From the NCBI RefSeq assembly GCF_020733635.1, contig NZ_JAJFZL010000001.1, forward strand, positions 4,278,001 to 4,342,000: a stretch of DNA of 64,000 nucleotides, in the 5' to 3' direction. The position numbers were made by a program, and so were the translations under genes. Source of the DNA: Nocardia spumae (lineage in GTDB: Bacteria; Actinomycetota; Actinomycetes; Mycobacteriales; Mycobacteriaceae). Below are positions 40,306 to 50,116 of the stretch, piece by piece. The first letter of the stretch is position 1. Every line of letters starts with the position of its first letter. Under the pieces are notes generated by a model that was given only the letters and a program-made list of their open reading frames with translations, made no database searches and was not told the origin of the DNA.

Positions 40306-41547
40306 ATGAGCGATCGGCAGCAGGCGGAGATCAGGGCGCTCGCCCGGTTGGCCGGCGATGAACTCGGTGGTGCCGTCGACGGGGTCGCCGCGGTGCACCG
40401 TGCCATCTCCGATCACGTCTTCGCGGCCGTGCGGCAAGGGGTCGGCCCAGCCGCACGGCCGGCGCAGGTGGTACACGACACCATCGCCGACAACATGTAC
40501 CGGATCGTCAGCGGTGCCGCGGTGTCGGCAGGCATGCTGGCCGAACATGCCGCGACGTTTTCCGGTATACCCGCCCCGTCGCGCACGGTTTTCGGCTCCG
40601 GCGTCCTCGCGGCCCTACAAGGCTTGATCGGCGACACTCTCGCGCAGCAGCGGCCGATCCTGGCCGCGCCCATGATGTTTCGGTCCGATGGCGAAGCAGC
40701 GGCACCCGAGCGGTTCGCGAAGCACATCACGAACCCCAGCGGTCGGGTCGTGATCTTCCTGCACGGATTGGCGGAAACCGAACACGCTTGGCGGCTCGGC
40801 GGCAGACCGACCTATGCCGAACGACTCGAGGCCGATCTCGGCTGCTCATCGGTTCAGGTGCGATACAACAGCGGTCTGCACATTTCCGAGAACGCCCAGC
40901 AACTGAACGATCTGTTAGAGCGCCTCGTCGAGCACTGGCCGGTCGAGATCGAACAGTTGTCGCTGGTCGGCCATTCGATGGGTGGGCTCATCGCCCGTGG
41001 CGCGTGTTTCGCCGCCGTCGAGGACCGACGTTCCTGGGTACGGCAGGTGCGCCAGGTGGTCTGCCTCGGGTCACCTCATCTGGGTGCGCCGCTCGAGCAA
41101 TTCGTCCATTACCTCTCCGCGGCACTGGTCCGCGTCCCGGAGACCCGCCCGTTCGGACGGCTACTACGCCGCCGCAGTGCGGGCATCCGAGATCTGCGCC
41201 ATGGTTCACTGGTCGATGGGGACTGGGACGGTGCGGACCCGGACGCGTTGCGTCGCCGAGCGATCCGCGAGGTCCCGCTTCTCGAGGGCGCCGATCACTA
41301 TTTCGTCACCGCGACGATAACTCGCAGCCCGCGCCATCCCCTGGGCCGAGTCATCGGGGACGGTTTGGTGCTGACCACGAGCGGTTCGGGCCGGAATCGC
41401 GCCCGCCGCATCGGTTTCGACGACACCAACGGTCTGCACCTGACCGGGGCGAATCATTTCACCCTGCTCAACCACGAGACAGTCTATGAAGCCTTGACCC
41501 ACTGGCTGTGCGGCGAGCGCGAACAGAAGTCGCTGCGTCCAGGCTGA
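40306..41547 (+). CDS. Alpha/beta hydrolase (lipase-like)
   Basis: The 413-residue protein has a helical N-terminal third and an alpha/beta-hydrolase domain: VVIFLHGLAETEHAWRLGG (oxyanion loop), LSLVGHSMGGLIARGA with the nucleophile serine 224, VCLGSPHLGAPLE, and the late histidine in TGANHFTLLNHE. It resembles PGAP1/DUF676-type lipases that act on acyl esters. There is no signal peptide. ATG 40306 is preceded by a palindrome instead of a ribosome site. Confidence 0.85.
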   Translation: MSDRQQAEIRALARLAGDELGGAVDGVAAVHRAISDHVFAAVRQGVGPAARPAQVVHDTIADNMYRIVSGAAVSAGMLAEHAATFSGIPAPSRTVFGSGVLAALQGLIGDTLAQQRPILAAPMMFRSDGEAAAPERFAKHITNPSGRVVIFLHGLAETEHAWRLGGRPTYAERLEADLGCSSVQVRYNSGLHISENAQQLNDLLERLVEHWPVEIEQLSLVGHSMGGLIARGACFAAVEDRRSWVRQVRQVVCLGSPHLGAPLEQFVHYLSAALVRVPETRPFGRLLRRRSAGIRDLRHGSLVDGDWDGADPDALRRRAIREVPLLEGADHYFVTATITRSPRHPLGRVIGDGLVLTTSGSGRNRARRIGFDDTNGLHLTGANHFTLLNHETVYEALTHWLCGEREQKSLRPG

Positions 41548-41701
41548 CAGACGAATCGGCCAGGATGTACGGGGTCTCGCCACGTCTTGACGAATACCGG
41601 CCGGCGGACGTGTTCCGGCCACGGGCGACCACGTTCTACCGCAATAATGGGTCATCACTGTTCTGCCCGTGTGGTGCACCGATCGAGAGTTGGTGAGTCA
41701 G

Positions 41702-42175
41702 ATGATCTCCACATCTCTGTTCAACGAACTGTACGAACGCGCGGAAAAGGACAGTGTCGCATTACGAATCGGCGTGATCATCGATCGCCGCGGGGAGGTC
41801 CTGCTACTCGAACGTGACGACAGCGGCCCCATCAAGGCAACCCTCAAACTCCCCGGCACCACCGTCGAACCCCACGAACCGCTCGACGCTGCCGTCGCAC
41901 GCGGCGTCGCCACCGAGACAGGCCTGATCGTTACCCGAATCCGTTGCCACGTAGGGCATTTCGACTATCTCTCCCCGGTCGGAAAACCGGTCCGCCGCCT
42001 GCATTTCGCCGTCGACGTGGCCGCCACATATCCCATCCGCCTGTCGGCCCACACCGCCTACACCTGGGCGCCGCTGGGCAGCGACCTCCGCGTAACTCCC
42101 TCCATTCGCGGCATCCTCGAGGACTACCGCAAGCTCGGCGAAGCCCGAAACCCGCTATCGGAGACCGTGGGATGA
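41702..42175 (+). CDS. Nudix-fold hydrolase with altered Nudix box
   Basis: A 157-residue protein with a Nudix fold: VALRIGVIIDRRGEVLLLER, then KLPGTTVEPHEPLDAAVARG. The box reads G-x5-E-x7-R-G-V-A-T-E-T-G-L, so the usual REUxEE helix has lost its first two acidic residues; metal binding may be weak and the protein may act as a binder rather than a hydrolase. Starts at GTG 41693 or ATG 41702 are possible. It ends before a strong terminator. Confidence 0.75.
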   Translation: MISTSLFNELYERAEKDSVALRIGVIIDRRGEVLLLERDDSGPIKATLKLPGTTVEPHEPLDAAVARGVATETGLIVTRIRCHVGHFDYLSPVGKPVRRLHFAVDVAATYPIRLSAHTAYTWAPLGSDLRVTPSIRGILEDYRKLGEARNPLSETVG

Positions 42176-42307
42176 GGATGGCCCAGCACCTCGCCCTGGT
42201 TGGCCATGGCGCCGGGGTACGCAGGAGTTCTGCGGGCACGGCTCGGGCTCCCGCAACCCCGGTCAACCGGCGTGCGCAACGGATTCGCCGCTGTCCCGCG
42301 TGACTCG

Positions 42308-42344
42308 CCGGTCCGCGCCGCGCGGTGAGCGCGGCGCGGACCGG
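42308..42344. terminator. Strong hairpin between convergent genes
   Basis: A perfect 16-bp GC-rich stem (CCGGTCCGCGCCGCGC and its complement) with a GGTGA loop lies between the ends of the Nudix and VOC genes. It can act as a terminator from both sides, although it has no T run. Confidence 0.75.
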
Positions 42345-42376
42345 GGCCGGAGGTGTCGACGGCGTCGATCGTGGCC

Positions 42377-42745
42377 CTAGCCCCAGTTGGCGGCGAGTGT
42401 GAGGCAGAACGGGTGGCCGCTCGGATCGAGCAACACCCGCCAGGTCTCGCCCGGCTGGAACTCCGGCACCGTCGCACCCAGTTCGACCAGTTGTTTACTG
42501 GCCACCTCGAGGTCCTCGACCGCCAGATCCAGGTGGAACTGTTTCGTGCCGTTCTCGTTCGGCCAGGTCGGCGCCTGGTAATCCGCGACAGTGCCGAATC
42601 CGAGCGCGTGATCCGGCCCGGTCAGCATGGCGTACTCGTCCTGCACGTGCGCGATCGTCCAACCGAGCGCCGCCGCCCAGAACTCCGCGTCGCGCCGCGC
42701 GTCGGCGCTGTCCAGGGTGAGCATCTTCAACGTAGCAACTGCCAT
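42377..42745 (-). CDS. VOC family (glyoxalase-like) protein
   Basis: A 122-residue protein with the two-beta-alpha-beta-repeat VOC fold: MLTLDSADARRDAEFWAAAL and KQFHLDLAVEDLEVASKQLV, ending WRVLLDPSGHPFCLT. The metal or ligand residues (histidine in QFHLD, the DPSGHPFC end) are typical of the actinobacterial glyoxalase_6 subgroup, whose substrates are mostly unknown; some confer bleomycin-like or fosfomycin-like resistance. GGAGAGG precedes the ATG at 42745. Confidence 0.85.
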   Translation of the reverse strand: MAVATLKMLTLDSADARRDAEFWAAALGWTIAHVQDEYAMLTGPDHALGFGTVADYQAPTWPNENGTKQFHLDLAVEDLEVASKQLVELGATVPEFQPGETWRVLLDPSGHPFCLTLAANWG

Positions 42746-42986
42746 GGGTTTTCCTCTCCGGAACGAAACTACTGACGGCCCAGCCTGCAACACCGACGCC
42801 GGGCGGTATTGCAAAAACGCGACGCCGGCCTGTGGCCAGCGGCGATCGCGGCTCGTCACGGAGTGCGAACACAATCGGATGAACGCCTCTTCGTCGGTCC
42901 CGCCGTAGGGCGCCCACGCGGTGGCGAATTCCAGCGATTCGGGGATTGCACACTCACACCTCTCGAGCTCGCGGCGATTCCGACTC

Positions 42987-44114
42987 CTAGCTCAGCGTTT
43001 TCAGCGCCGCCGCGTCGTAGGGCTTCAGCTCGTCGATCCGGCCGCCGAGGACTTTGGTTGCCCATTGCGGGTCCTGCAGGAGGGCGCGACCGACGGCGAC
43101 CAGGTCGAACTCGTCGCGTTCCAGGCGGTCGAGGAGGTTGTCGAGGCTACCGAGTTCGGCGCCTTTGCCCGTGAAGGCGTGCAGGAAGTCGCCGTCGAGG
43201 CCGACCGAGCCGACGGTGATGGTGGGCTGACCGGTGAGCTTCTTGGTCCAACCGGCGAGGTTCAGGTCCGAGCCATCGAACTCCGGGAGCCAGTACCGGC
43301 GGGTGGAGGCATGGAAAGCGTCGACACCGGCGGCGGCGAGCGGCGCCAGGATCGCCTCGAGTTGCTGCGGGGTCTCGGCGAGCCGCGCGTTGTAGGCCTC
43401 CTGCTTCCACTGCGAGAAGCGGAAGATCACCGGGAAGCCGGGCGATACGGCCGCGCGGACCGCGGCGACGATCTCGGCCGCGAACCGGGTGCGCGCCACG
43501 GGATCTCCACCGTAGGTATCGGTCCGGCGGTTCGTGTGCGCCCACAGGAACTGATCGACGAGGTAGCCGTGGGCGCCGTGTAGCTCGACGCCGTCGAAAC
43601 CGATCCGCTCGGCGTCCGCCGCAGCCTCGGCGAACGCGGCGATGACGTCGTCGAGGTCGCGCTGTGTCATCGCTCGGCCGGTTGCCTCGGTGCCGTCGAC
43701 GCGAATACCGGAGGGGCCCATGGCCGGGGCATCGGGGTAGGGCTGTTCGCCATGGTTGCGGACCATGCCGATGTGCCACAGCTGCGGCACGATCGCGCCG
43801 CCCGCCGCGTGCACGTCCGCGGCGACCTTCGCCCAGCCCGCCAACTGCTCCTCACCGTGGAACCGCGGTACCCGATCACTCTGACCGGCCGACTCGTGGC
43901 CGACATAGGTCCCCTCGGTCACGATCAGGCCGACACCGGCGGCGGCCCGGCGCGCATAGTAGGACCGCACATCGTCACCCGGAACGCCGCCCGGGGAGAA
44001 CATGCGCGTCATCGGCGCCATCACGATGCGGTTGGGGACGGTCAGGTTGTTCAGCGCGACGGGCCGGGACAGGATCTCCGCTGCGCGGGAGGTGTCGGAC
44101 GCGGTGACGGTCAC
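42987..44114 (-). CDS. Old Yellow Enzyme family NADH:flavin oxidoreductase
   Basis: The 375-residue FMN-dependent ene-reductase has the TIM-barrel signatures NRIVMAPMTRMFSPGG, GLIVTEGTYVGHESAG, FDGVELHGAHGYLVDQFLW, and DLVAVGRALLQDPQW. It reduces activated double bonds such as enals, nitro-olefins or quinones. GTG 44114 is chosen because GAGGAG lies before it; an ATG nine codons upstream lies inside the regulator binding region. It is divergent from a MarR regulator, a common pairing for electrophile-responsive reductases. Confidence 0.9.
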   Translation of the reverse strand: MTVTASDTSRAAEILSRPVALNNLTVPNRIVMAPMTRMFSPGGVPGDDVRSYYARRAAAGVGLIVTEGTYVGHESAGQSDRVPRFHGEEQLAGWAKVAADVHAAGGAIVPQLWHIGMVRNHGEQPYPDAPAMGPSGIRVDGTEATGRAMTQRDLDDVIAAFAEAAADAERIGFDGVELHGAHGYLVDQFLWAHTNRRTDTYGGDPVARTRFAAEIVAAVRAAVSPGFPVIFRFSQWKQEAYNARLAETPQQLEAILAPLAAAGVDAFHASTRRYWLPEFDGSDLNLAGWTKKLTGQPTITVGSVGLDGDFLHAFTGKGAELGSLDNLLDRLERDEFDLVAVGRALLQDPQWATKVLGGRIDELKPYDAAALKTLS

Positions 44115-44130
44115 TGGATGCTCCTCATAA

Positions 44131-44206
44131 AAACTTGACAACTTTGATGGTTGACATACTCAAGCATTTTCCACGGTAGGGGCGAATGGTTGAGATGGTC
44201 AAGTTT
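44131..44206. promoter_or_regulatory. MarR operator region with 9-bp inverted arms
   Basis: AAACTTGAC (44131-44139) and GTCAAGTTT (44198-44206) are perfect inverted copies that bracket the divergent promoters. A TTGACA -35 (44151-44156) for the rightward marR-type gene lies between. Each arm may be half of a MarR site, with binding at both promoters. Confidence 0.55.
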
Positions 44207-44217
44207 CGACACGTAGG

Positions 44218-44739
44218 ATGAATTACATGGCCCACGTCCCGCACATCGACACCGCCCAGCTCATGGAGCTGCTCTCGGTGTCGCTGGGCGTCTACTACAG
44301 CGACTTCACGGTCGCAGCGGCGAGTGAAAACCTCACGGCAAGCCAGGGCAAGACCTTGACGGTGCTGCGCCGGGGCCCCGCCGCGATGCGCACACTGGCC
44401 GAGATACTGGCGTGCGATGCGTCCAACGTCACCGGGATCATCGACCGGCTGGAAAGGCGGGGTCTCGTGCGTCGGGAGGCCAGCGCATCCGATCGGCGCG
44501 TCACCAATCTGGTCATCACACCCGAGGGCGAGCGTGCCGTCGACGCGATCCGCGCGACGATGCACCAGACCCGAGAAGGCCTGAGCAGGCTCGCCGACGA
44601 GGACCGCGTCCAGCTGTACACGCTCCTGGAACGGGTCTTCGTCCAGCACCGATCGACCAGCCAGTCCACCTACCGCTGTTCACCGGACCAGCCGTCGAGC
44701 GCGCCCGATCGGCCCCATCCCATCCATCGGAAGGGGTGA
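44218..44739 (+). CDS. MarR family transcriptional regulator
   Basis: A 173-residue regulator with the MarR winged helix: QGKTLTVLRRGPAAMRTLAE, then ACDASNVTGIIDRLERRGLV and the wing RREASASDRRVTNLVITPEG. It is divergent from the Old Yellow Enzyme gene and probably represses it until an electrophile or phenolic ligand binds. ATG 44218 has a weak GTAGG upstream; a second ATG three codons later (44227) is possible. Confidence 0.88.
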   Translation: MNYMAHVPHIDTAQLMELLSVSLGVYYSDFTVAAASENLTASQGKTLTVLRRGPAAMRTLAEILACDASNVTGIIDRLERRGLVRREASASDRRVTNLVITPEGERAVDAIRATMHQTREGLSRLADEDRVQLYTLLERVFVQHRSTSQSTYRCSPDQPSSAPDRPHPIHRKG

Positions 44740-44814
44740 ACCGATCGACCAACGCCGTAGTATCGGGTCTGACCACCACGACGTGGCCGAAAAAGCGAAC
44801 GGCGGAGGCGGAGT

Positions 44815-45051
44815 ATGACCGACGAGGAGATCGTCGTCTCGTTCGCCCTGACCAGACTGGACAACGCGAACAGCGACCTCGATCTGGAAGACGTTGCCGC
44901 CCTGGTAGTGCACCGCCTGACCCCTGATCAGAGGCTCGACCTCGCCACCCGCACCCTCGCGGCACGCGATGAGCTACGGGGAGCGCTGTTCGAGTCCGCG
45001 GTCGAGTACGTGCTCAGGACCGTCCTGACCGCCCGAGGGCCTGTCGACTGA
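44815..45051 (+). CDS. Small acidic hypothetical protein
   Basis: A 78-residue soluble protein (LDLEDVAALVVHRLTPDQRL, then RGALFESAVEYVLRTVL), predicted to be helical, with a GGAGGCGGAG ribosome site just before the ATG. No family recognised. It follows the MarR gene on the same strand after 75 bp. Confidence 0.6.
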   Translation: MTDEEIVVSFALTRLDNANSDLDLEDVAALVVHRLTPDQRLDLATRTLAARDELRGALFESAVEYVLRTVLTARGPVD

Positions 45052-45297
45052 CGGATCGCCACAACCACGGCGGACCGGTGACGACCCCGAGATCTCGACT
45101 CGAGACATGCCGTTTCGACGGGGCGAGTCCCCCTCGTAGGCAGATGCCCGGGCAGATCTGCCACGTTCCCGCTCCGGCAGCGGCGACACCTGGCCCTGCT
45201 CCATCGGCGACCGCGTGCCGCTACCAGGCCGACCCGGCGCACGATGCGTCGTGGTCCGTTCGCAGTCGGCTTGCCCAGCGGCGCCGATGCGTCGTGC

Positions 45298-45603
45298 TCA
45301 CCGCTTCGCTGCGCCGGGACGGTACGTCGTGGGTCGGAATTGCTCGAGCCCGGTGACGCGGACGGCCGGCTTTCCACAGCTGTTCGAATGTGCGCTGCCG
45401 CTATGCAGTTCGGTGATGAGCCGGGCGAGGCTCGGATCCCGAGGGTACTTCGCGTGTGCGCTGCGCAGGCAGCCGACGCAGTCAGCGGCATGGAGTGCGG
45501 ACTGCTCGGGCAGCATCGCTGTGTGCCCCTCTCCGCACAGAGGAATCGCCGGCGTAGCAGATTGCGCTGTGCGGGGCGGCAACTGGGAGAAGTCACCGAG
45601 CAC
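45298..45603 (-). CDS. Possible cysteine-rich small protein
   Basis: The minus strand has a 101-residue open frame with protein-like composition: CGEGHTAMLPEQSALHAADC, then VGCLRSAHAKYPRDPSLARL. The CxxC pair and ordinary codon use set it apart from the arginine-rich shadow frames around it. GTG 45603 has GGAGG only two bases away, which is poor. It may be a real gene, a fragment or chance. Confidence 0.35.
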   Translation of the reverse strand: MLGDFSQLPPRTAQSATPAIPLCGEGHTAMLPEQSALHAADCVGCLRSAHAKYPRDPSLARLITELHSGSAHSNSCGKPAVRVTGLEQFRPTTYRPGAAKR

Positions 45604-46115
45604 TGCCTCCGCGAGTGAATTTCAGTCCAGCACATCGGATTTGACGGACAGTACGAGCGCCGGCAGGTCCGACAGTCCAGCAGCCGCAGCACGCTCGGGC
45701 GTACCGGTACGGGAACGAGCCCGGCATGGGGCGGTTGTGATCCGGCGAGCCGCCCGGCAGCGGATGCTCACGAGCTGGACATCTCGTCGAGGACCGTTCA
45801 CACACTCATCCCCGTGCCGATCCACGACCGCCGCCGATGTGGGACGCATTTCTCGGGCGGGCGCGTTTCCGGGCGGTGTACAGCACGGATCACGTTCAGT
45901 GACAATCGGTTTCAGGGAAGTTTGGCCGGGCCACGTCCCAGTCGGGCGTCCACATCATTCCCGACCTGCGGGGAACAAGAACGGTTGTAGGCGTTAACGG
46001 TATGATCACCATGGGTTTACAGTCTCGCCACAATGCCCTCGGTACCCTGAAACGGTCTACAGCGACGTATGATTCCACGCTCACCGCAGCAATTCATGCT
46101 ACAAGGGGACGCTAC
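45604..46115. other. Long gap before the SARP gene
   Basis: About 500 bp without a convincing gene. The last 150 bp are less GC-rich and should hold the promoter of the SARP regulator. I see no TCGAG repeats here, so the regulator probably does not control itself through such boxes. Confidence 0.4.
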
Positions 46116-46979
46116 GTGTCGAATCCTGTGTATGCCCGCGTTCTGGGCCCTTTGACTCTCGCCCTCGACAACCGCAATGCGACGCCGACCGCACAGAAAC
46201 AACGTAAATTGCTGGCATTGCTGTTGATTCGGCATTCGACGGTGGTTCCTGTCACGACTTTGATCGAGGAGTTGTGGAACGACGACCCGCCACGCAGCGC
46301 GATAACGGTCGTACAGACCTACGTACTGGGTATCCGAAAGAAGATGGCGCAGTACCTGCATGTCGACCAGGGCGAGATCGCGGATAGATTTCTCCGCACC
46401 TGGAGCAAAGGATATATGTTCGACGCACAGGACTGCGTATTGGATTTGCGCGATTATCGCACGATGACCGACGCCGGTCGCTGCGCGTTGAATGCCGGAG
46501 ACGATATGCGCGCCGTGGACCTTTTCACGGCGGCCGAAGCGCTGTGGACCGGTCCGGCGTTGCTGGACGTCGACAGCGGCCTGCCACTGTCGGCCGAGCT
46601 GTCGCATCTGGAACAGTTGCGGCTGACCAACTTCGAGCTGCGGATCGAAGCCGAGCTGCGGCTGGGCCGCTACCGCGAGGTCTGCCCGGACCTGGCGCGA
46701 CTGACCGCCGAACAGCCCCTGCACGAACGACTGCAGGCGTATTACATGTACGCCCTGTGCCGTTCCGGACGGCGGCATCGCGCGCTCGAGTCCTACCATG
46801 AATTCGCCCGTTCGCTGCAGCGGGAACTGGGGCTGGATCCCTGTGTGAAGTTGCGCCGGTTGCACGGCGACATTCTCAATGCCTCCGACGAATCGGTGAC
46901 TCTGATGCTCGAGCGCCGGCATGCCGGATATCTGATCGGCTGGCAGGCGGGTGCGGAACGCTCCGCGACGCCCGCCTGA
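46116..46979 (+). CDS. SARP family pathway-specific activator
   Basis: The 287-residue protein has an OmpR-like winged helix at the N-terminus (VLGPLTLALDNRNATPTAQK, then RKLLALLLIRHSTVVPVTTL and AITVVQTYVLGIRKKM) and a bacterial transcriptional activation domain (ALWTGPALLDVDSGLPLSAE, LRIEAELRLGRYREVCPDLA). This is the small-SARP layout of ActII-ORF4, DnrI and relatives, which switch on polyketide clusters by binding heptamer repeats at 11-bp spacing. GTG 46116 is chosen because AAGGGGA precedes it and the domain begins there. Such repeats are present in the two control regions of the cluster to the right. Confidence 0.88.
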   Translation: MSNPVYARVLGPLTLALDNRNATPTAQKQRKLLALLLIRHSTVVPVTTLIEELWNDDPPRSAITVVQTYVLGIRKKMAQYLHVDQGEIADRFLRTWSKGYMFDAQDCVLDLRDYRTMTDAGRCALNAGDDMRAVDLFTAAEALWTGPALLDVDSGLPLSAELSHLEQLRLTNFELRIEAELRLGRYREVCPDLARLTAEQPLHERLQAYYMYALCRSGRRHRALESYHEFARSLQRELGLDPCVKLRRLHGDILNASDESVTLMLERRHAGYLIGWQAGAERSATPA

Positions 46980-46990
46980 CCCGGCGCCTG

Positions 46991-48349
46991 TCATTCCGGG
47001 CCGGTACCCTCGAATATTTCTTCCACCAGGGCGGTCGTATGGGTACCGGCCCGGAATTTCGGCTGATCGAGGACCTCCAGCAGGAAATCACGAGTGGTGC
47101 ACAATCGTTCGCCGTCGACCTGGAATTCCGTGAGCGCTCGCCGCATGCGGGCGATCGCGGCGTCGCGATCGGGCGCCCACACGACAACCTTCGCGAGCAG
47201 CGAATCGTAGTGGGACGGTATCGAGTAGCCCGCCCGAATATGGGTGTCCACTCGGGTGAACGGCCCTCCGGGCGCGGTGAATTCGGAGATCCTGGCCGGT
47301 GTCGGCGCGAATCCGGCCGCCGGATTCTCCGCGTTGATTCTGCATTCGATCGCGGCGCCCTTCGGCTGAATGCGATCCTGCGTCCACGCCAGCGGTTCGC
47401 CGGCGGCGATCCTGATCTGCTCGGCGATCAGATCGATACCGGTGACCATCTCGGTGACCGGATGCTCGACCTGAATTCGGCAATTCACTTCCATGAAGTA
47501 GTAGTTGCCGGCCGAGTCGAGCAGGAATTCGACGGTGCCGGCGCCGGTGTATCCGGCGGCGAGGACCCCGTCGACCGCGGACCGGCCGATCCGCGCGGCC
47601 AGTCCGTCCGGCAGCCGGGGCGCCGGGGACTCCTCCACCAGCTTCTGGTGCCTGCGCTGCACCGAGCAATCACGCTCGCCGAGATGGACACCCGCGCCGA
47701 AGGTGTCGCACAGCACCTGGACCTCCACATGGCGGGCGCGGTCCAGGTACCTCTCTACATACACCCGGCTGTCGCCGAAGAGCATGCGGGCCGTGGCCCG
47801 GGTATCCCGGTAGGCCCGGGCGAAATCGGCGCTGTCGTGCACCACCGCCATCCCACGCCCGCCGCCTCCGGCGACGGCCTTGATGATCACCGGGTACCCG
47901 ATCCGGTCCGCGAGAGCCTGCGCCTCGTCGAATTCGAGCGCGTCCAGACTGCCCGGCAACAGCGGCAGTCCGGCTTTGGCCATCAGCGTGCGCGCCGACT
48001 GCTTATCGCCCAATTCGGCCATGACGTCCGCGGGCGGCCCGATGAGCGTGATCCCGGCGGCCCGGCAGGCATCGGCGAAATCCGGTGACTCCGAGAGGAA
48101 TCCGTAGCCGGGGTGGATGGCATCGGCACCGGTGATCTCCGCGGCGGTCAGAATGGCGGCGGCGTCGAGATAGCTGCGTTTGGCCGCGGCGGGACCGATC
48201 CGCACGGCCTCGTCGGCGAATGTCACGACAGCCGAATCATGGTCGGCCGCCGAATAGACCGCGACGGTGCGCAGGCCCATCTCCCGGCAGGTGCGGGCCA
48301 CCCGCATCGCGATCTCGCCCCGGTTGGCGATCAGAATTTTGTCGAACAT
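46991..48349 (-). CDS. accC: Acetyl-CoA carboxylase biotin carboxylase subunit
   Basis: The 452-residue ATP-grasp enzyme carboxylates biotin with bicarbonate. It shows KILIANRGEIAMRVARTCRE, AIHPGYGFLSESPDFA, the ATP loop IIKAVAGGGGRGMAV, and the catalytic block FMEVNCRIQVEHPVTE (NCRI where NTRL is usual). It lacks the biotin carrier part that long actinobacterial AccA subunits have, so it is of the four-subunit type found in E. coli. It follows accDA by 15 bp in one operon. Location beside the ketosynthase genes shows it supplies malonyl-CoA for the polyketide. Confidence 0.93.
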   Translation of the reverse strand: MFDKILIANRGEIAMRVARTCREMGLRTVAVYSAADHDSAVVTFADEAVRIGPAAAKRSYLDAAAILTAAEITGADAIHPGYGFLSESPDFADACRAAGITLIGPPADVMAELGDKQSARTLMAKAGLPLLPGSLDALEFDEAQALADRIGYPVIIKAVAGGGGRGMAVVHDSADFARAYRDTRATARMLFGDSRVYVERYLDRARHVEVQVLCDTFGAGVHLGERDCSVQRRHQKLVEESPAPRLPDGLAARIGRSAVDGVLAAGYTGAGTVEFLLDSAGNYYFMEVNCRIQVEHPVTEMVTGIDLIAEQIRIAAGEPLAWTQDRIQPKGAAIECRINAENPAAGFAPTPARISEFTAPGGPFTRVDTHIRAGYSIPSHYDSLLAKVVVWAPDRDAAIARMRRALTEFQVDGERLCTTRDFLLEVLDQPKFRAGTHTTALVEEIFEGTGPE

Positions 48350-48364
48350 CGCGCCTGCTACCTC

Positions 48365-50041
48365 TCACGCCGCCGTGCGGGCGGCCAGGGGGACACCGAA
48401 GCGGCGGAATCTGGCTCGGCGCTGCGCGGCCAGTTCCTCACCGCTGCGCCCGATCAAGGCTTGTAGCGTCGCGGCCAGGGCGCGACGCAGCCGCTCGGCC
48501 GCCGGCCGCGACGCGGCCGCGCCATCGTGGCCGGGCTCGGGCAGGACACCGTCGACGATGCCCAACCGCAACAGGTCGCGAGCGGTGATATGCAGTGCCG
48601 CAGCGGCTTCGGCCGATGCGCTCGCGTCGTTCCACACGATGGCCGCGCAGCCCTCGGGACTGATCACCGAGTAGACCGAGTCGGCCAGCATCAGCACCCG
48701 GTTGGCGACCGCGAGTGCCAGCGCGCCGCCGCTGCCGCCCTCGCCGATCACGACACTGATCACGGGAACGCGCAGGGCGGACATCAGACGGATGTTCTCG
48801 GCGATGGCGATGGCCTGGCCCTGTTCCTCCGCGGACGCGCCCGGATAGGCGCCCGGTGTGTCGATGAGCGTGACGACCGGCAGGCCGAGCTTCTCCGCCA
48901 GCCGCATGAGCCGGGCGGCCTTCCGATATCCCGCCGGCGTCGGCATGCCGAAGTTGCGGGCCATCAGCTCCTTGGGATCGTGCCCCTTCTGCTGGCCGAT
49001 CACCATCACCGGCTGATCGCCGAGCCGGGCCGGTCCGCCGACGATCGCGGGACAGTCGGCGCCGATGCGGTCGCCGTGCAGTTCGAGGAATCCGTCGAAT
49101 GCGAGGGCGACATAGTCGAGAGCGGTGGGCCGGGTGATCTGCCGCGCCCGACGCACCTGGTCCCAGGCTTCGGTCTCGGGCAGCGAATGCGGATCGGTAA
49201 TGATGCCCGCCTCCCCGTCCGGTCCGCCGGTGGGGTCGACCGGTCCCGCGATGCGCAGTAGCGAACCCAGCGTCGCACGCAGTCCCGACCGGGGCACGAT
49301 CATGTCGATGAGGCCGTGGTCGAGCAGAAACTCCGCGGTCTGGAACTGCGGCGGCAGTTCCTGGCGGATCGTCTGCTCGATGACCCGGCGTCCGGCGAAG
49401 CCCAGCCGGGCGCCGGGTTCGGCGATCAGCACGTCGGTCAGCGTCGCGAACGAGGCCGCGACACCGCCGTAAGTCGGATCGGTGATCAGGCTGACGGTCA
49501 GGATGCCCGCGCGATCGAGTTGTTCGAGCGCCGCGCTGGTCTTGGCCATCTGCATCAGCGACAGCGGACCCTCCTGCATGCGGGCGCCGCCGGAGGCGGT
49601 GACCAGGAGCAGCGGAATACGCTCGGCCAGAGCGTATTCGGCGGCCACGGTGATCATTTCACCGACCGCGGTGCCCAGGCTGCCGCCGAGGAAGCGGAAG
49701 TCCATGGCGACGATGACGACCGCGGAGCCCTCGATGCGGGCGGTCACGCATACGACCGCGTCCCGCAGTCCGGTGCGCGCCCGCGCGCCCGCCAGCCGTT
49801 CGGCATAGGGCACCACGTCCTGGAAGTTCAGCGGGTCGTCCTCGGTGCCGGCGATCGGCAGCGGCTCGAACCGGCCCTCGTCGGCCAGTTGGCACACCCG
49901 CTGTTCGGCGGACACGGTGGTGTGCCGACCGCATTCGCCACACACGCCGAGGTCTCGTTCGAAACGCTTGCGATACAGCGGAATACGGCAGCCTGGGCAT
50001 AGTACCCAGTCCGCGGTATGGGAGCTTGGCGGCATCTTCAC
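48365..50041 (-). CDS. accDA: Acetyl-CoA carboxylase carboxyltransferase, AccD-AccA fusion
   Basis: The 558-residue protein joins the beta subunit (zinc finger CPGC and CGEC, then [16 protein letters not shown] and [13 protein letters not shown]) to the alpha subunit ([54 protein letters not shown]). It moves the carboxyl group from biotin to acetyl-CoA. GTG 50041 with AGGAG seven bases away is preferred to the ATG two codons later. It is divergent from the ketosynthase operon across a control region with four TCGA repeats. Confidence 0.93.
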   Translation of the reverse strand: MKMPPSSHTADWVLCPGCRIPLYRKRFERDLGVCGECGRHTTVSAEQRVCQLADEGRFEPLPIAGTEDDPLNFQDVVPYAERLAGARARTGLRDAVVCVTARIEGSAVVIVAMDFRFLGGSLGTAVGEMITVAAEYALAERIPLLLVTASGGARMQEGPLSLMQMAKTSAALEQLDRAGILTVSLITDPTYGGVAASFATLTDVLIAEPGARLGFAGRRVIEQTIRQELPPQFQTAEFLLDHGLIDMIVPRSGLRATLGSLLRIAGPVDPTGGPDGEAGIITDPHSLPETEAWDQVRRARQITRPTALDYVALAFDGFLELHGDRIGADCPAIVGGPARLGDQPVMVIGQQKGHDPKELMARNFGMPTPAGYRKAARLMRLAEKLGLPVVTLIDTPGAYPGASAEEQGQAIAIAENIRLMSALRVPVISVVIGEGGSGGALALAVANRVLMLADSVYSVISPEGCAAIVWNDASASAEAAAALHITARDLLRLGIVDGVLPEPGHDGAAASRPAAERLRRALAATLQALIGRSGEELAAQRRARFRRFGVPLAARTAA

Positions 50042-50116
50042 GGGGTGTCTCCTGTGCTCGATCGGCCACGGTGAGCCGGACCGCAGCGTCCGGTGCCCTC
50101 AGGTTCGCGCTGCGCA

